Below the pieces are notes generated by a model. The model worked only from the letters and a program-made list of their open reading frames with translations, did not search any database and was not told where the DNA came from. A DNA stretch of 64,000 nt from Aeromonas lusitana (GTDB lineage Bacteria; Pseudomonadota; Gammaproteobacteria; Enterobacterales; Aeromonadaceae): NCBI RefSeq assembly GCF_002812985.1, contig NZ_PGCP01000004.1, positions 1 to 64,000 on the forward strand, written 5' to 3'. Shown here piece after piece: positions 36,255 through 45,569 of this stretch. The stretch's first letter is position 1. Each line of letters begins with the position of its first letter. A program made the position numbers and the translations under genes.

Positions 36255-36281
36255 AGCCGGAGCCTCTGCTCCGGCTTTTTT
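36255..36281 (+). terminator. Terminator after the small unknown gene
   Basis: A perfect 9-bp stem AGCCGGAGC/GCTCCGGCT (36255-36263 with 36268-36276) and a run of six T ending at 36281. It ends the yacL-small gene unit. Confidence 0.92.
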
Positions 36282-36397
36282 ATGCCCAATTGTCCTCGCT
36301 TTGGCCAGCGGCTCAGGGATCCGACCAGTCAATTGACCCTTGTGTCACGACAGGGGGAGCCGTTAAGGTGCGCCCCTCTAACGCACAAGGAGACTCA

Positions 36398-37228
36398 ATG
36401 TTGCCACTACCTGATGCCCTGATCTGGGGCGCCCTGGCCCTGGCCGTGCTGCTCTGCCTGGCGCGCCAACGCACACCCGGCCTGCTCCTGCTCGGGGTCG
36501 CCCTGCTCGCGGCCCTCGCCCTCGGCCGCATCACGCCCCTGGCCCTGCTCATCAGCTTCGCCGGTCTGCTGCTGGCCTGGCGCACTCCCAGCCTGCCCGC
36601 CCCGTGGCGTGGTGTGGCGCTCGGCCTGGTGCTGTTGTGGGCCATCGCCCTCACCCTGCATCTCATTCCGGGCTTTGACAACCTGCGGGTGCTGGACAAG
36701 GTTCAGGCCGGCCCCGCCAGCGTTCCCTTCACCCTCTATCTCAATCTGGACAAGCCGCTGATCTTCTTCGGCCTGCTGCTGGCCTGGCCCGCCCTGCTCG
36801 GTCAGGGAGGTCCAATCCGCTGGCGACCGCTGGCCCTGCTGGTGCTGCCGCTGGCGGCCCTGTTGCTGCTCGCCTGGCAGCTTGGTGCCCTCAAGCCGGA
36901 AGTGGGCCTGCCCCACTGGTGGTGGCTGTTTGCGGCCAACAACCTGCTGTTCACCTGCGTGGCGGAAGAGGCGCTGTTTCGGGGCTTTATCCAGCAAGGG
37001 GTGGCGAGCCGAAGCAAGCCCTGGTTCGGGATCCTGGTCGCCAGCCTACTGTTCGGGGCCGCGCACCTGGCCGGTGGCCCGCTGCTGGTGTTGTTTGCCG
37101 CCCTGGCGGGGGCCTGCTACGGGCTGGCGTTCCAGCTGAGCGGGCGGCTGAGTGTCGCCATCTTGCTGCACTTCCTGTTCAACTTCGCCCACCTGGCCCT
37201 CTTCACCTACCCGCTGGCAAGCCGCTAA
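36398..37228 (+). CDS. CPBP-family intramembrane metalloprotease
   Basis: 276 residues from the ATG at 36398, chosen for AAGGAG just upstream. The protein is almost all membrane helices. The CPBP/Abi motifs are visible: EEALFRGFIQQG, FGAAHLAG and the C-terminal HFLFNFAHLALF, supplying the Glu and His residues of the active site. The family includes CAAX prenyl-protease-like and bacteriocin-immunity proteins. The substrate here is unknown and no bacteriocin gene is nearby. Confidence 0.88.
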   Translation: MLPLPDALIWGALALAVLLCLARQRTPGLLLLGVALLAALALGRITPLALLISFAGLLLAWRTPSLPAPWRGVALGLVLLWAIALTLHLIPGFDNLRVLDKVQAGPASVPFTLYLNLDKPLIFFGLLLAWPALLGQGGPIRWRPLALLVLPLAALLLLAWQLGALKPEVGLPHWWWLFAANNLLFTCVAEEALFRGFIQQGVASRSKPWFGILVASLLFGAAHLAGGPLLVLFAALAGACYGLAFQLSGRLSVAILLHFLFNFAHLALFTYPLASR

Positions 37229-37258
37229 ATGTCGGGCGAGTCAGTACATAGCGGATAA

Positions 37259-37292
37259 AAAAAGCCCCGAACCAGACAGTTCGGGGCTTTTT
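37259..37292. terminator. Bidirectional terminator between the CPBP and DUF4426 genes
   Basis: A perfect 14-bp stem (37259-37272 with 37279-37292) with A and T tails serves both convergent transcripts. Confidence 0.92.
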
Positions 37293-37309
37293 GTCGAAGG
37301 GCGAATGAG

Positions 37310-37729
37310 CTAGTCGACGTAGAAGGTCTGCTGGAAGGTGAGCGTCTGCTGCTGCCCCTCCCCCATGATCTTCAGGGTGAACTGGTAGGTGTCCTCGTTG
37401 CGATAGGGCAGCACAGCCAAGTAATAGATGGACTCACCCTCCTTCACCTCCTGGAAGCTCAGGGTGCGTATGGTGCCGGTGAGGTTCTTGGCCTCGCCGC
37501 TGATCCCCACCGCCTGAGCCACGCCCTGCTTGTTCTGCACCGCAATATTGATGATGCCGTTGTAGCGGCTGCGCTCCAGGCCATAGGCCTTGGCCACCTC
37601 TGGGGTGAGGAAGCTGGAGTTGAAGGCGCTGTAGTGCACCTGCCAGGGGCCCAGCTCCTTCATCTGCTCCGCCCGCAGTGGCAGCGTCATCAGAAGTGCC
37701 AACAGGCAGCTAATCCAGGCTGTTTTCAT
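37310..37729 (-). CDS. DUF4426 family exported protein
   Basis: 139 residues from MKTAWISCLLALLMTLPLRA, a signal peptide cleaved near AEQ. The mature domain is beta-rich (ELGPWQVHYSAFNSSFLTPEVAKAYGL; TFQQTFYVD), the DUF4426 pattern of gammaproteobacteria. Function unknown; probably periplasmic. It is the last gene of the run yggS-proC-yggT-yggU-DUF4426, 19 bases after yggU, an arrangement known from Vibrio and Pseudomonas relatives. Confidence 0.85.
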   Translation of the reverse strand: MKTAWISCLLALLMTLPLRAEQMKELGPWQVHYSAFNSSFLTPEVAKAYGLERSRYNGIINIAVQNKQGVAQAVGISGEAKNLTGTIRTLSFQEVKEGESIYYLAVLPYRNEDTYQFTLKIMGEGQQQTLTFQQTFYVD

Positions 37730-37748
37730 GATGTCATCCTTTTCGTGT

Positions 37749-38042
37749 TCAGCTATCCAGCAGGGCATCCACCTCGGCGGGGATCTGCTTTGGCGACTCG
37801 ATGGCAACCGTCTTGTGCCGCCCCAGCTCCCCCCGCACGATGCGGACCTGCCCCTTGGCCACCTTGAACTGCTTGGCCAGGTACTTGATCAAGTGGCTAT
37901 TGGCCTGACCATCCACCGGCGGCGCCGTGATGGCCACCTTCAACTCGTCACCATGCAGGCCGACGATCTGATCCCGGCTCGCCTTGGGCTGGATCATCAG
38001 GTGCAGTATCAGCTCGTCCCCCTCGCGCAGGACGGCTGGCAT
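37749..38042 (-). CDS. yggU: DUF167 family protein YggU
   Basis: 97 residues from [20 protein letters not shown]. The DUF167 core [31 protein letters not shown] is intact. The start codon overlaps the yggT stop by one base (TGATG), which fixes this start although the frame stays open further upstream. Function unknown; conserved next to yggT and yggS. Confidence 0.92.
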   Translation of the reverse strand: MPAVLREGDELILHLMIQPKASRDQIVGLHGDELKVAITAPPVDGQANSHLIKYLAKQFKVAKGQVRIVRGELGRHKTVAIESPKQIPAEVDALLDS

Positions 38043-38593
38043 CAGATCATCCACCACAGCTGGCCGAACAGATCTCCTAACAGATAGTTTATGGCCTGCA
38101 GGGCGATAAAGGCGACCAGCACCGAAAGATCCAGCCCGCCCAGGGCCGGCAGGATGCGGCGGATGGGGGCGAGGAAGGGCTCGGTCAGCTGGTGCATCAC
38201 GTATTCGATGGGGTTGCGACCCTGGCTGACCCAGCTCAGGATGGCGCGGATCAGCAGTACCCAGAAGATCATGGATCCCGCTTTCTTCAGCACTGTGAGG
38301 AAGGCAAACAGGCTGAGAGTGAGCCAGTCGGCCAGCAGCACGTTCATGCTCTTGAGCAGCGCCAGCTTGGCGAAGGCGATGATGATGGCCAGCAGCACAG
38401 AGGCCATGTCCAGCCCGCCAAAGCCCGGGATGATGCGACGCAAGGGCACCACCAGCGGGTTGGTCAGCTTGACCACCATCTGGCTCATGGGGTTGTAGAA
38501 ATCGGCGCGCGCCCACTGCAGCCAGACCCGCAGCAGCACCACCATGAGATAGATATCGAAAATCGTGTTAATCAAAAAATAAGCCGTGTTCAT
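38042..38593 (-). CDS. yggT: YggT-family membrane protein
   Basis: 183 residues with two repeated YggT domains ([26 protein letters not shown] and [23 protein letters not shown]), about four to five membrane helices. The family is linked to osmotic and potassium stress. It lies between proC (23 bases upstream) and yggU (one-base overlap). Confidence 0.93.
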   Translation of the reverse strand: MNTAYFLINTIFDIYLMVVLLRVWLQWARADFYNPMSQMVVKLTNPLVVPLRRIIPGFGGLDMASVLLAIIIAFAKLALLKSMNVLLADWLTLSLFAFLTVLKKAGSMIFWVLLIRAILSWVSQGRNPIEYVMHQLTEPFLAPIRRILPALGGLDLSVLVAFIALQAINYLLGDLFGQLWWMI

Positions 38594-38616
38594 CCGGGCT
38601 CCTGGTCAAAAAAAGG

Positions 38617-39441
38617 TCAGAAAAGGGTTTCCATTTCGGCGGCACGGGTCACGGCCGCCTGCATGGCGCGAGCGGTCAGCGGCATCAGCCCCTGCTCCTG
38701 GAAAGTCTTGACGGCTTCGGCCGTGGTGCCGCCCTTGCTGGTCACCTGCTCGCGCAGGGTCTGCAGGGAGAGCTCGGGATTGCGCTCCACCATGGCGGCG
38801 GCGCCGAGCGCTGTCTGTTGCACCAGCAGCCGGGCCTGCTCAGGGGAGAAGCCCATGGCCTCGGCCTCTTCGGCGATCGCCTGCATGAACAGGAAGAAGT
38901 AGGCAGGGGCACTGCCCGCCGCGGCTATGACGCCGTTGATGCCAGACTCCTGCTCGGTCCAGAGGGTCTTGCCCACGGACTGCATCATCTGCTCGGCGAA
39001 GTCGCGATCCTCCTGACTGATGGCGGGCGACGCATACAGGCCCGTCATCCCCAGACCCAGCAGGGAGGGGGTGTTCGGCATGGTACGGATGATGCGCTCA
39101 TGACCCCCGGCCATCTCGCTCAACCGCTCGACCTTGATGCCGGCGGCGATGGAGATGAGCAGCTTGCCCTCCAGGGAGCCGAGCTCGGCCACTAGCGCCG
39201 CCAGCATGCCTGCCATCAGTTGCGGCTTGACCGCCAGTACGATGACATCGCTCACTCTGGCCGCCTCGGCGTTGTCCTGGGTCACGCGAATGCCAAACTC
39301 GCTGGCCAGCGCGTCCAGCTTGGGGCGGCTCGGGTTGGCGGCCAGGATCCGATCGGCCGGATAACCCGATCCGATGAGGCCGGCAATGATACTGCGGCTC
39401 ATGTTGCCCGCCCCGATGAAGGCGAGGATCTTATGCTGCAT
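38617..39441 (-). CDS. proC: Pyrroline-5-carboxylate reductase
   Basis: 274 residues. MQHKILAFIGAGNMSRSIIAGLIGSG holds the NADPH-binding GxGxM motif, and the C-terminal signature TSKGGTTAEAVKTFQEQGL is present. It reduces pyrroline-5-carboxylate to proline. Its Shine-Dalgarno, start and first ten codons are duplicated 76 bases upstream. Confidence 0.97.
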   Translation of the reverse strand: MQHKILAFIGAGNMSRSIIAGLIGSGYPADRILAANPSRPKLDALASEFGIRVTQDNAEAARVSDVIVLAVKPQLMAGMLAALVAELGSLEGKLLISIAAGIKVERLSEMAGGHERIIRTMPNTPSLLGLGMTGLYASPAISQEDRDFAEQMMQSVGKTLWTEQESGINGVIAAAGSAPAYFFLFMQAIAEEAEAMGFSPEQARLLVQQTALGAAAMVERNPELSLQTLREQVTSKGGTTAEAVKTFQEQGLMPLTARAMQAAVTRAAEMETLF

Positions 39442-39517
39442 CTTGCACTCCTGCTGATGAAATGGCTGTGGAACCCTGCGTGCTCATCTCGATGAAGGCG
39501 AGCGTTCTATGCTGCAT
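39431..39517 (-). repeat. Duplicated proC start with a 28-codon leader ORF
   Basis: The block CAGGAG-n6-ATGCAGCATA-n5-CTCGCCTTCATCG occurs at the real proC start (ATG at 39441) and again with its ATG at 39517; about 32 of 40 positions agree. The upstream copy opens a 28-codon frame, MQHRTLAFIEMSTQGSTAIS and so on, whose TAA (39431-39433) falls inside the fourth codon of proC. It carries its own Shine-Dalgarno, so it could be translated and coupled to proC; it may equally be decayed debris. Confidence 0.65.
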
Positions 39518-39595
39518 CCAGGGCTCCTGTTTGATGACGAACACAGTGACCGGCGGCGTGGCTGCCGCGCTGGCGCTGCATTCACGCTTGTTCGT

Positions 39596-40297
39596 TTATG
39601 CGTAGTCGCGGGCGCCGAAGATGGCGGTGCCGACCCGCACCATGGTGCTGCCATGGGCGATCGCCGGCTCCAGATCCTCGGTCATGCCCATGGAGAGGGT
39701 GTCGACGCTCGGGTATTGTCGCGCAAGCTCGGTGAACAGAGCCTGCATACGCCGCATCTGCGTCGCCAGCACAACCTCGTCGCTGGTGTGTTCTGGAATA
39801 GCCATCAAGCCACGCAGTACCAGTCGCTCACTCTGGGCCACCAGCGCCGCCAGCCGGAAAATCTCTTGCTCCGACGTACCGGATTTGCTGCTCTCTCCGC
39901 TAATATTGATTTGCAGACAGACATTTAGCGCAGGCAGCCCGGCTGGGCGTTGATTGTTGAGGCGCTCGATCAGCTTGTCACGATCGACGCTTTGTACCCA
40001 GTCGAATCGCTCTGCGACCAGTCTGGATTTGTTCGATTGCAGCGGGCCGATAAAGTGCCACTCTATGTCTGCATAGTCAGCCTGGGCGCGCAGGGTATCG
40101 ATCTTGAGGGCGGCCTCCTGGGCATAGGATTCGCCGAAGCGGCGCTGACCCGCGCCATAGGCAGCCTGAATGGCCTCAAGCGGCTTGGTCTTGCTGACCG
40201 CGAGCAGCTGGATATGATCGGCACCACGGCCAGCCTGCTTGGCGGCCTGTACAATACGTTCCTTTACCTGAAGCAGGTGCTGGGCAATCTGGTTCAT
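39596..40297 (-). CDS. yggS: Pyridoxal-phosphate homeostasis protein YggS
   Basis: 233 residues, a single-domain PLP-binding TIM barrel. The PLP lysine is Lys36 in LLAVSKTKPLEAI; FGESYAQEAALK, WHFIGPLQSNK and LSMGMTEDLEPAIAHGSTMVRVG are conserved. It buffers free PLP. First gene of the yggS-proC-yggT run, divergent from pilT with only 39 bases between. Confidence 0.96.
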   Translation of the reverse strand: MNQIAQHLLQVKERIVQAAKQAGRGADHIQLLAVSKTKPLEAIQAAYGAGQRRFGESYAQEAALKIDTLRAQADYADIEWHFIGPLQSNKSRLVAERFDWVQSVDRDKLIERLNNQRPAGLPALNVCLQINISGESSKSGTSEQEIFRLAALVAQSERLVLRGLMAIPEHTSDEVVLATQMRRMQALFTELARQYPSVDTLSMGMTEDLEPAIAHGSTMVRVGTAIFGARDYA

Positions 40298-40336
40298 TTT
40301 TCGTTCGTGATCTTGTGATGGGAGAATAACAAGTCT

Positions 40337-41371
40337 ATGGATATCACAGAGTTATTGGCTTTCAGTGTAAAGCATAAGGCCTCGGATCTACACCTCTCGG
40401 CCGGGGTTCCTCCGATGATCAGGGTTGATGGAGAGGTTCGCAAGATCAATTTGCCCGCCCTGGACCACAGGGAAGTACACGCCCTCATCTATGACATCAT
40501 GAACGACCACCAGCGCAAGGAGCTGGAAGAGCACTTCGAGGTGGACTTCTCCTTCGAGGTGCCCGGCATGGCGCGCTTTCGGGTCAACGCCTTCCAGCAA
40601 TCCCGCGGCTCGGGCGCCGTGTTTCGCACCATCCCGAGCACAGTGCTGAGCCTGGAAGATCTGGGGGCGCCCGAGATGTTTCGCAAGATTGCCGAGTTCC
40701 CCCGCGGCCTGGTGCTGGTAACCGGGCCGACCGGTTCGGGCAAGTCCACCACCCTGGCGGCCATGGTCGATTACATCAACGACAACTTCCACCAGCACAT
40801 CCTCACCATCGAGGATCCCATCGAATTCGTGCACGAGAACAAGCGCTGCCTGGTGAACCAACGCGAGGTGCACCGCGACACCAAGAGTTTCACCAACGCC
40901 CTGCGTTCGGCCCTGCGGGAAGACCCGGACATCATCTTGGTGGGGGAGATGCGAGACCTCGAAACCATACGCCTCGCCCTGACCGCGGCCGAGACCGGCC
41001 ACCTGGTGTTTGGCACCCTGCACACCTCGTCGGCGGCCAAGACCATAGACCGTATCATCGACGTCTTCCCGGGCTCGGAGAAGGATATGGTGCGATCCAT
41101 GCTGTCCGAATCCCTGCGGGCGGTCATCTCCCAGACCCTGCTCAAGCGGATCGGGGGCGGCCGGGTGGCGGCCCACGAGATCATGCTGGGGATCCCGGCG
41201 GTTAGAAACCTCATCCGGGAAGACAAGGTCGCCCAGCTCTACTCCGTCATCCAGACCGGGATGACCCACGGCATGCAAACCATGGATCAGAGCCTCAAGC
41301 AGTTGGTCAACCGGGGCATAGTGGCCGCCCTGGATGCCAAGGCCAAGGCCGCCGATCCCAACAGCATTTAG
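40337..41371 (+). CDS. pilT: Type IV pilus retraction ATPase PilT
   Basis: 344 residues, the family length. It opens MDITELLAFSVKHKASDLHLSAG; Walker A is GPTGSGKSTT at 130-139, the Asp box EDPIEFVH and His box GHLVFGTLHTSSA follow, and the AIRNLIR-type motif reads VRNLIRE. The hexamer powers pilus retraction and twitching. pilU follows 26 bases downstream. Confidence 0.98.
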   Translation: MDITELLAFSVKHKASDLHLSAGVPPMIRVDGEVRKINLPALDHREVHALIYDIMNDHQRKELEEHFEVDFSFEVPGMARFRVNAFQQSRGSGAVFRTIPSTVLSLEDLGAPEMFRKIAEFPRGLVLVTGPTGSGKSTTLAAMVDYINDNFHQHILTIEDPIEFVHENKRCLVNQREVHRDTKSFTNALRSALREDPDIILVGEMRDLETIRLALTAAETGHLVFGTLHTSSAAKTIDRIIDVFPGSEKDMVRSMLSESLRAVISQTLLKRIGGGRVAAHEIMLGIPAVRNLIREDKVAQLYSVIQTGMTHGMQTMDQSLKQLVNRGIVAALDAKAKAADPNSI

Positions 41372-41397
41372 TACGATCTCAAACCCAAGGAGACGCT

Positions 41398-42507
41398 ATG
41401 AACATGGATGTTCTGCTCGCTGCACTGGTTGAACAAAAGGGCTCGGATCTCTTCATCACGGTCGACGCCCCCCCCACCCTCAAGGTCAATGGCCGCCTGG
41501 TCCCCCTCGGGAATACCCCGCTGGACAGGCAGGCGGCCCTCGCCCTGGTCAGGGAGAGCCTGGATACGGAACACTTCGAGCGCTATCTGCGCACCCGGGA
41601 GGCGAACTACGCCATCCACCGTGAGGCGCTCGGGCGGTTTCGGGTCAGCGCCTTCTGGCAGCAGGATCAGCCGGGCATGGTGCTGCGCCGCATCGAGACC
41701 CACATCCCCGGCTTCGACGAGCTGGTACTGCCCCGGGTGCTGCAAGATGTCGCCATGGCCAAGCGCGGGCTTGTGCTGTTTGTCGGTGCCACCGGCGCCG
41801 GCAAGTCCACCACCCAGGCGGCCATGATTGGCTACCGCAACCAGCACGGTGACGGCCATATCCTGACGGTGGAAGATCCGGTGGAGTTCGTGCACAGCCA
41901 CGGCCGCAGCCTGGTGACCCAGCGGGAGGTGGGAATAGACACCGAATCCTTCGATGTGGCGCTCAAGAACTCCATGCGCCAGGCGCCGGATGTCATCCTG
42001 ATCGGCGAGATCAGAAGCCAGGAGACCATGGAGCTAGCCATCCAGTTTGCCGAGACCGGCCATCTCTGCCTCGCCACCCTGCACGCCAACAACGCCAATC
42101 AGGCGCTGGATCGCATCCTCCACCTGGTGCCCCAGGAGAAACACCGCCAGTTCCTGTTCGATCTCTCCTTCAACCTGCGCGCCATAGTCGCGCAACAACT
42201 GCTGCCCAGCCTGACCGGTCAGCGCCGGGTCGCCGCCTTCGAGATCCTGCTCAATACCCCCCTCATCACCGACATCGTCCGCAAGGGAGAAGTGCATCGA
42301 CTCAAGGAGGTGATGACCAAATCCAGCGAACTCGGCATGCAGACCTTCGATCAGGCGCTGTTCGCCCTGTTCTGCGCCGGCCAAATTGGCTACAGTGAGG
42401 CCCTTGCCCACGCGGACTCCGCCAACGACCTGCGACTGCTTATCAAGCTGTCCGGTCGTGAGCAGTTGAGCGCAGGTTCATTGGACAACGTCACCCTGGA
42501 CGAATGA
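41398..42507 (+). CDS. pilU: PilT-like ATPase PilU
   Basis: 369 residues. MNMDVLLAALVEQKGSDLFITVDAPP is followed by Walker A GATGAGKSTT, VEDPVEFVHSHGRSLV and GHLCLATLHANNANQALDRI. PilU is an accessory retraction motor that depends on PilT. Co-directional with pilT and probably co-transcribed; yaaA begins 33 bases later. Confidence 0.97.
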   Translation: MNMDVLLAALVEQKGSDLFITVDAPPTLKVNGRLVPLGNTPLDRQAALALVRESLDTEHFERYLRTREANYAIHREALGRFRVSAFWQQDQPGMVLRRIETHIPGFDELVLPRVLQDVAMAKRGLVLFVGATGAGKSTTQAAMIGYRNQHGDGHILTVEDPVEFVHSHGRSLVTQREVGIDTESFDVALKNSMRQAPDVILIGEIRSQETMELAIQFAETGHLCLATLHANNANQALDRILHLVPQEKHRQFLFDLSFNLRAIVAQQLLPSLTGQRRVAAFEILLNTPLITDIVRKGEVHRLKEVMTKSSELGMQTFDQALFALFCAGQIGYSEALAHADSANDLRLLIKLSGREQLSAGSLDNVTLDE

Positions 42508-42540
42508 GGGGGCGTGCGTCGCCGCAAGTAAAGGATAGAT

Positions 42541-43314
42541 ATGCTGATTGTGGTTTCCCCGGCCAAGACGCTGGATTACGAGTCGCCGCTGGTGACCTCC
42601 CGTTTCACCCAGCCCGAGTTGCTGGATCACTCGGCCCGCCTTATCACCCGTGCCCGCCAGCTGGCGCCGGACCAGATCGCCAGCCTGATGAAAATCAGCG
42701 ACAAGCTGGCCGGCCTCAATGCCGCCCGCTTTAGCGAGTGGCAGCCGGACTTCAACCCGGCCAACGCCCGTCAGGCGCTGCTGGCCTTCAAGGGGGATGT
42801 CTACACGGGTCTGGCGGTGGAGGACTTCAGCGAGGAGGACTTCGACTTCGCCCAACAGCACCTGCGCATGCTGTCCGGACTTTACGGTGTGTTGCGCCCG
42901 CTGGATCTGATGATGCCCTACCGCCTCGAGATGGGCATTCGCCTGGACAACGAGCGCGGCAAGGATCTCTACCAGTTCTGGGGCGACACCATCACCGAGC
43001 ACCTGAACAAGGCGCTGGCCGCCCAGGGAGATCAAGCGCTGATCAACCTGGCCTCCGACGAGTATTTCAAGTCGGTGCGACCCAAGGCGCTGAAGGGGCG
43101 GATCATCACCCCTGTGTTCAAGGACGAGAAGAACGGCCAGTTCAAGATCATCAGCTTCTACGCCAAGAAGGCGCGCGGCATGATGGCCCGCCACATCATC
43201 AAGCACCGCCTGACCGAGGTGGAGCAGCTGACCGGTTTCAACGACGGCGGCTACTATTTCGTGCCAGAAGAGTCGAACGACAGCACCCTGATGTTCAAGC
43301 GCACTGAAAATTAA
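42541..43314 (+). CDS. yaaA: Peroxide stress protein YaaA
   Basis: 257 residues. [17 protein letters not shown] is the family start; [34 protein letters not shown] and [16 protein letters not shown] are all present. YaaA lowers free iron and protects DNA during H2O2 stress. It is the third gene after pilT-pilU and ends before a terminator at 43390. Confidence 0.97.
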   Translation: MLIVVSPAKTLDYESPLVTSRFTQPELLDHSARLITRARQLAPDQIASLMKISDKLAGLNAARFSEWQPDFNPANARQALLAFKGDVYTGLAVEDFSEEDFDFAQQHLRMLSGLYGVLRPLDLMMPYRLEMGIRLDNERGKDLYQFWGDTITEHLNKALAAQGDQALINLASDEYFKSVRPKALKGRIITPVFKDEKNGQFKIISFYAKKARGMMARHIIKHRLTEVEQLTGFNDGGYYFVPEESNDSTLMFKRTEN

Positions 43315-43389
43315 TTACAAAAAGAGGGAACCAACCGCAGGATCCTCGGGTCTGAACCTATGAATCCTCTGTTGTAAGCACTTTTTGTT

Positions 43390-43416
43390 AGCCGACGTTT
43401 ATGCGTCGGCTTTTTT
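43390..43416 (+). terminator. Terminator of pilT-pilU-yaaA
   Basis: The stem AGCCGACG/CGTCGGCT (43390-43397 with 43404-43411) with a TTTATG loop is followed by six T. Confidence 0.9.
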
Positions 43417-43456
43417 CTGTCCGCGATCCGGCGGGATCCTGCCAGGATCCCCATCA

Positions 43457-43488
43457 ACACAAAGGCCACCCCGGGGTGGCCTTTGTGT
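43457..43488 (-). terminator. 32-bp perfect palindrome, terminator of srmB
   Basis: A perfect 16-bp inverted repeat (43457-43472 with 43473-43488) with no extra loop bases, 18 bases past the srmB stop. Its central GC-rich part and T-containing flank suit termination on the minus strand. Confidence 0.8.
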
Positions 43489-43506
43489 CAGCGCTGGTGT
43501 CAGCGA

Positions 43507-44730
43507 TTATTTCTTTTTCTTCTTGGCGGACTTCTTCTTGCCGTCTTTCGGCTTTTTCTTCTTCACCGGCACCCGCGCTTCCTTGTGCTTGGGACGCAGC
43601 TCGTCGATCACCCGGCGCTTGAGACGCTCCTCGGTATAGCGCTCAATCTTGGCCACCATGGCCATCTCGTGCGCTTCCACCAGGCTGATGGCGCAGCCCC
43701 GGTTGCCAGCCCGGCCGGTACGACCGATGCGGTGGACGTAGACGTCGGTGCCGTAGGGCATGTCGTAGTTGATGACATGGCTGACGTTCGGCAGGTCGAT
43801 GCCGCGGGCGGCGACGTCGGTGGCGATGAGGAAGGGCACCTCCCCGGCGTGGAACTTGCGAATGGACTCGATGCGCTTGCTCTGCTCCATCTCGCCGCGG
43901 ATCCAGGCGCAGGGGACGCCCGCCGCCTGCAGCTGACCGGAGAGCTCCGCCAGACGCTCACGGGTCTTGACGAAGACGATGGCCTTCTGGGTTTCCGGGT
44001 TCTTGAGGATGTGCACCAGCAGCGCCAGCTTGTGGGCGGCATCATCGGCCAGGTGCACCCACTGGGTGATGGGACGACGTTCGCTGCGGGGCGGCTCGGC
44101 GTGCAGCTCCACCGGATCGTTCAGGATCTCTTCGGCGAACTTGGTCAGGCCGGCGCCCTCCAGAGTGGCGGAGAACAGCATGGTGTGCTTGCGGTAGCGC
44201 GCCTCTTCCACGATGCGGTTCACGTCCTTGATGAAGCCCATGTCCAGCATGCGATCCGCTTCATCCAGTACCAGCACCTCGATGTCGTGGCTCTCGAACG
44301 ACTCTTTCTCTATGTATTCGAGCAGGCGACCCGGGGTGGCGACGACGATGTCGGTGGTCTTGGTGAGCGCCGGCAGCTGCTCTTCATGGCTGACGCCGCC
44401 TATGATGGTCTCGACGCTCAGATGGGTATGCACCGCCAGCGCCTTGGCGTGGGCGCTGACCTGCAGCGCCAGCTCGCGGGTCGGGGTCAGGATCAGCATG
44501 CGGCAGGGGCCCGGCTTGCGGCGCGGGAAGTCCAGCAGGTGCTGCATGGCGGGCAGCAGGAAGGCGGCGGTCTTGCCGGTGCCGGTCGGGGCAGATGCCA
44601 GAATATCGCGGCCATCCAGGGCTGGCTCCAGCACCATCTGCTGAATGGTAGTGGGGCGGGTGAAACCCATCTCGGCCAAGGCCCGGTTGAGGGCTGGATT
44701 CAGGTCGAAATCATCAAAGGACTGGCTCAT
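43507..44730 (-). CDS. srmB: DEAD-box RNA helicase SrmB
   Basis: 407 residues. Q motif (GFTRPTTIQ), Walker A SAPTGTGKT, DEAD in VLVLDEADRMLDMGF, SAT and the C-terminal YVHRIGRTGRAG are all present. The regions GRDILASAPTGTGKTAAFL and AISLVEAHE resemble E. coli SrmB, a 50S assembly helicase. The tail is extremely lysine-rich. Divergent from trmN6, exactly as in E. coli, which supports the SrmB call over RhlE. Confidence 0.93.
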   Translation of the reverse strand: MSQSFDDFDLNPALNRALAEMGFTRPTTIQQMVLEPALDGRDILASAPTGTGKTAAFLLPAMQHLLDFPRRKPGPCRMLILTPTRELALQVSAHAKALAVHTHLSVETIIGGVSHEEQLPALTKTTDIVVATPGRLLEYIEKESFESHDIEVLVLDEADRMLDMGFIKDVNRIVEEARYRKHTMLFSATLEGAGLTKFAEEILNDPVELHAEPPRSERRPITQWVHLADDAAHKLALLVHILKNPETQKAIVFVKTRERLAELSGQLQAAGVPCAWIRGEMEQSKRIESIRKFHAGEVPFLIATDVAARGIDLPNVSHVINYDMPYGTDVYVHRIGRTGRAGNRGCAISLVEAHEMAMVAKIERYTEERLKRRVIDELRPKHKEARVPVKKKKPKDGKKKSAKKKKK

Positions 44731-44858
44731 GGCAATACTCGGTCATTTAGGAAACCGCAGATTATAGGCGATTATGCCGCCGGCTCCTATGGCGACGGTG
44801 GCTTAGCCGCTATAATCGCCGACCATTTTTTGTGTAGCAGACGGGGAGCGAGGGTCAG

Positions 44859-45569
44859 ATGGGACGCAGCAGCGGTTTCACCTTCAAACAATTTCACATC
44901 GCGCATGACCGCTGTGCCATGAAGGTGGGCACGGACGGCATACTGCTCGGCGCCTGGGCTCCAGTAGCGGGGGCCCGCCGGGTGCTGGACATAGGCGCCG
45001 GCAGCGGCCTCATCGCCCTGATGCTGGCCCAGCGCAGCACAAACGACTGCCAGATTGATGCAGTAGAGCTGGATAAAGATGCTGCAGCGCAGGCGAGAGA
45101 GAATATCGCTGCCTCCCCCTGGGCCCATCGCGTCAACCTCATGGAATCGGCCATTCAGGAGCACCGGGCGGCCCCCTATGATCTCATCGTCTCCAATCCC
45201 CCCTATTTCGTGGCAGGCCAGTCATTTGAGGATCCCGCACGGGCCCTTGCCCGTCACACCGGCAGCCTGGATCCCCACGCGCTGCTGAGCGCCTGCCAGC
45301 GTCTGCTGGCTCCGGACGGCCAGGTCGCCCTGGTGGTACCCACCCCCATGGCCGCCGAGATTTTATGCATTTCGTCGAATTATGATCTGTTTGAGAGTTG
45401 TTATACAGCTGTTATCACCAGAGAGGGGAAAGAGGCAAATCGCGTTTTATTGCGACTTTGCAGAGGATTAAACAGGTGTGAGCGGGGTGAAATTGTGATC
45501 CATTCTGCTGCTGGAGGGTATTCCGACAGATATATCCAACTAACCCACCCCTTCTATTTGAAGATGTAA
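44859..45569 (+). CDS. trmN6: tRNA1(Val) adenine-37 N6-methyltransferase TrmN6
   Basis: 236 residues. The SAM site VLDIGAGSGLIALMLAQ and the catalytic NPPY motif (IVSNPPYFVAG) match E. coli YfiC/TrmN6. It adds N6-methyl to A37 of tRNA-Val1. Divergent from srmB. Base composition breaks sharply near 45360: the preceding 60 bases are about 73% GC, the remaining 209 about 43%, so the last 70 codons look foreign or differently biased. The frame is intact. Confidence 0.93.
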   Translation: MGRSSGFTFKQFHIAHDRCAMKVGTDGILLGAWAPVAGARRVLDIGAGSGLIALMLAQRSTNDCQIDAVELDKDAAAQARENIAASPWAHRVNLMESAIQEHRAAPYDLIVSNPPYFVAGQSFEDPARALARHTGSLDPHALLSACQRLLAPDGQVALVVPTPMAAEILCISSNYDLFESCYTAVITREGKEANRVLLRLCRGLNRCERGEIVIHSAAGGYSDRYIQLTHPFYLKM

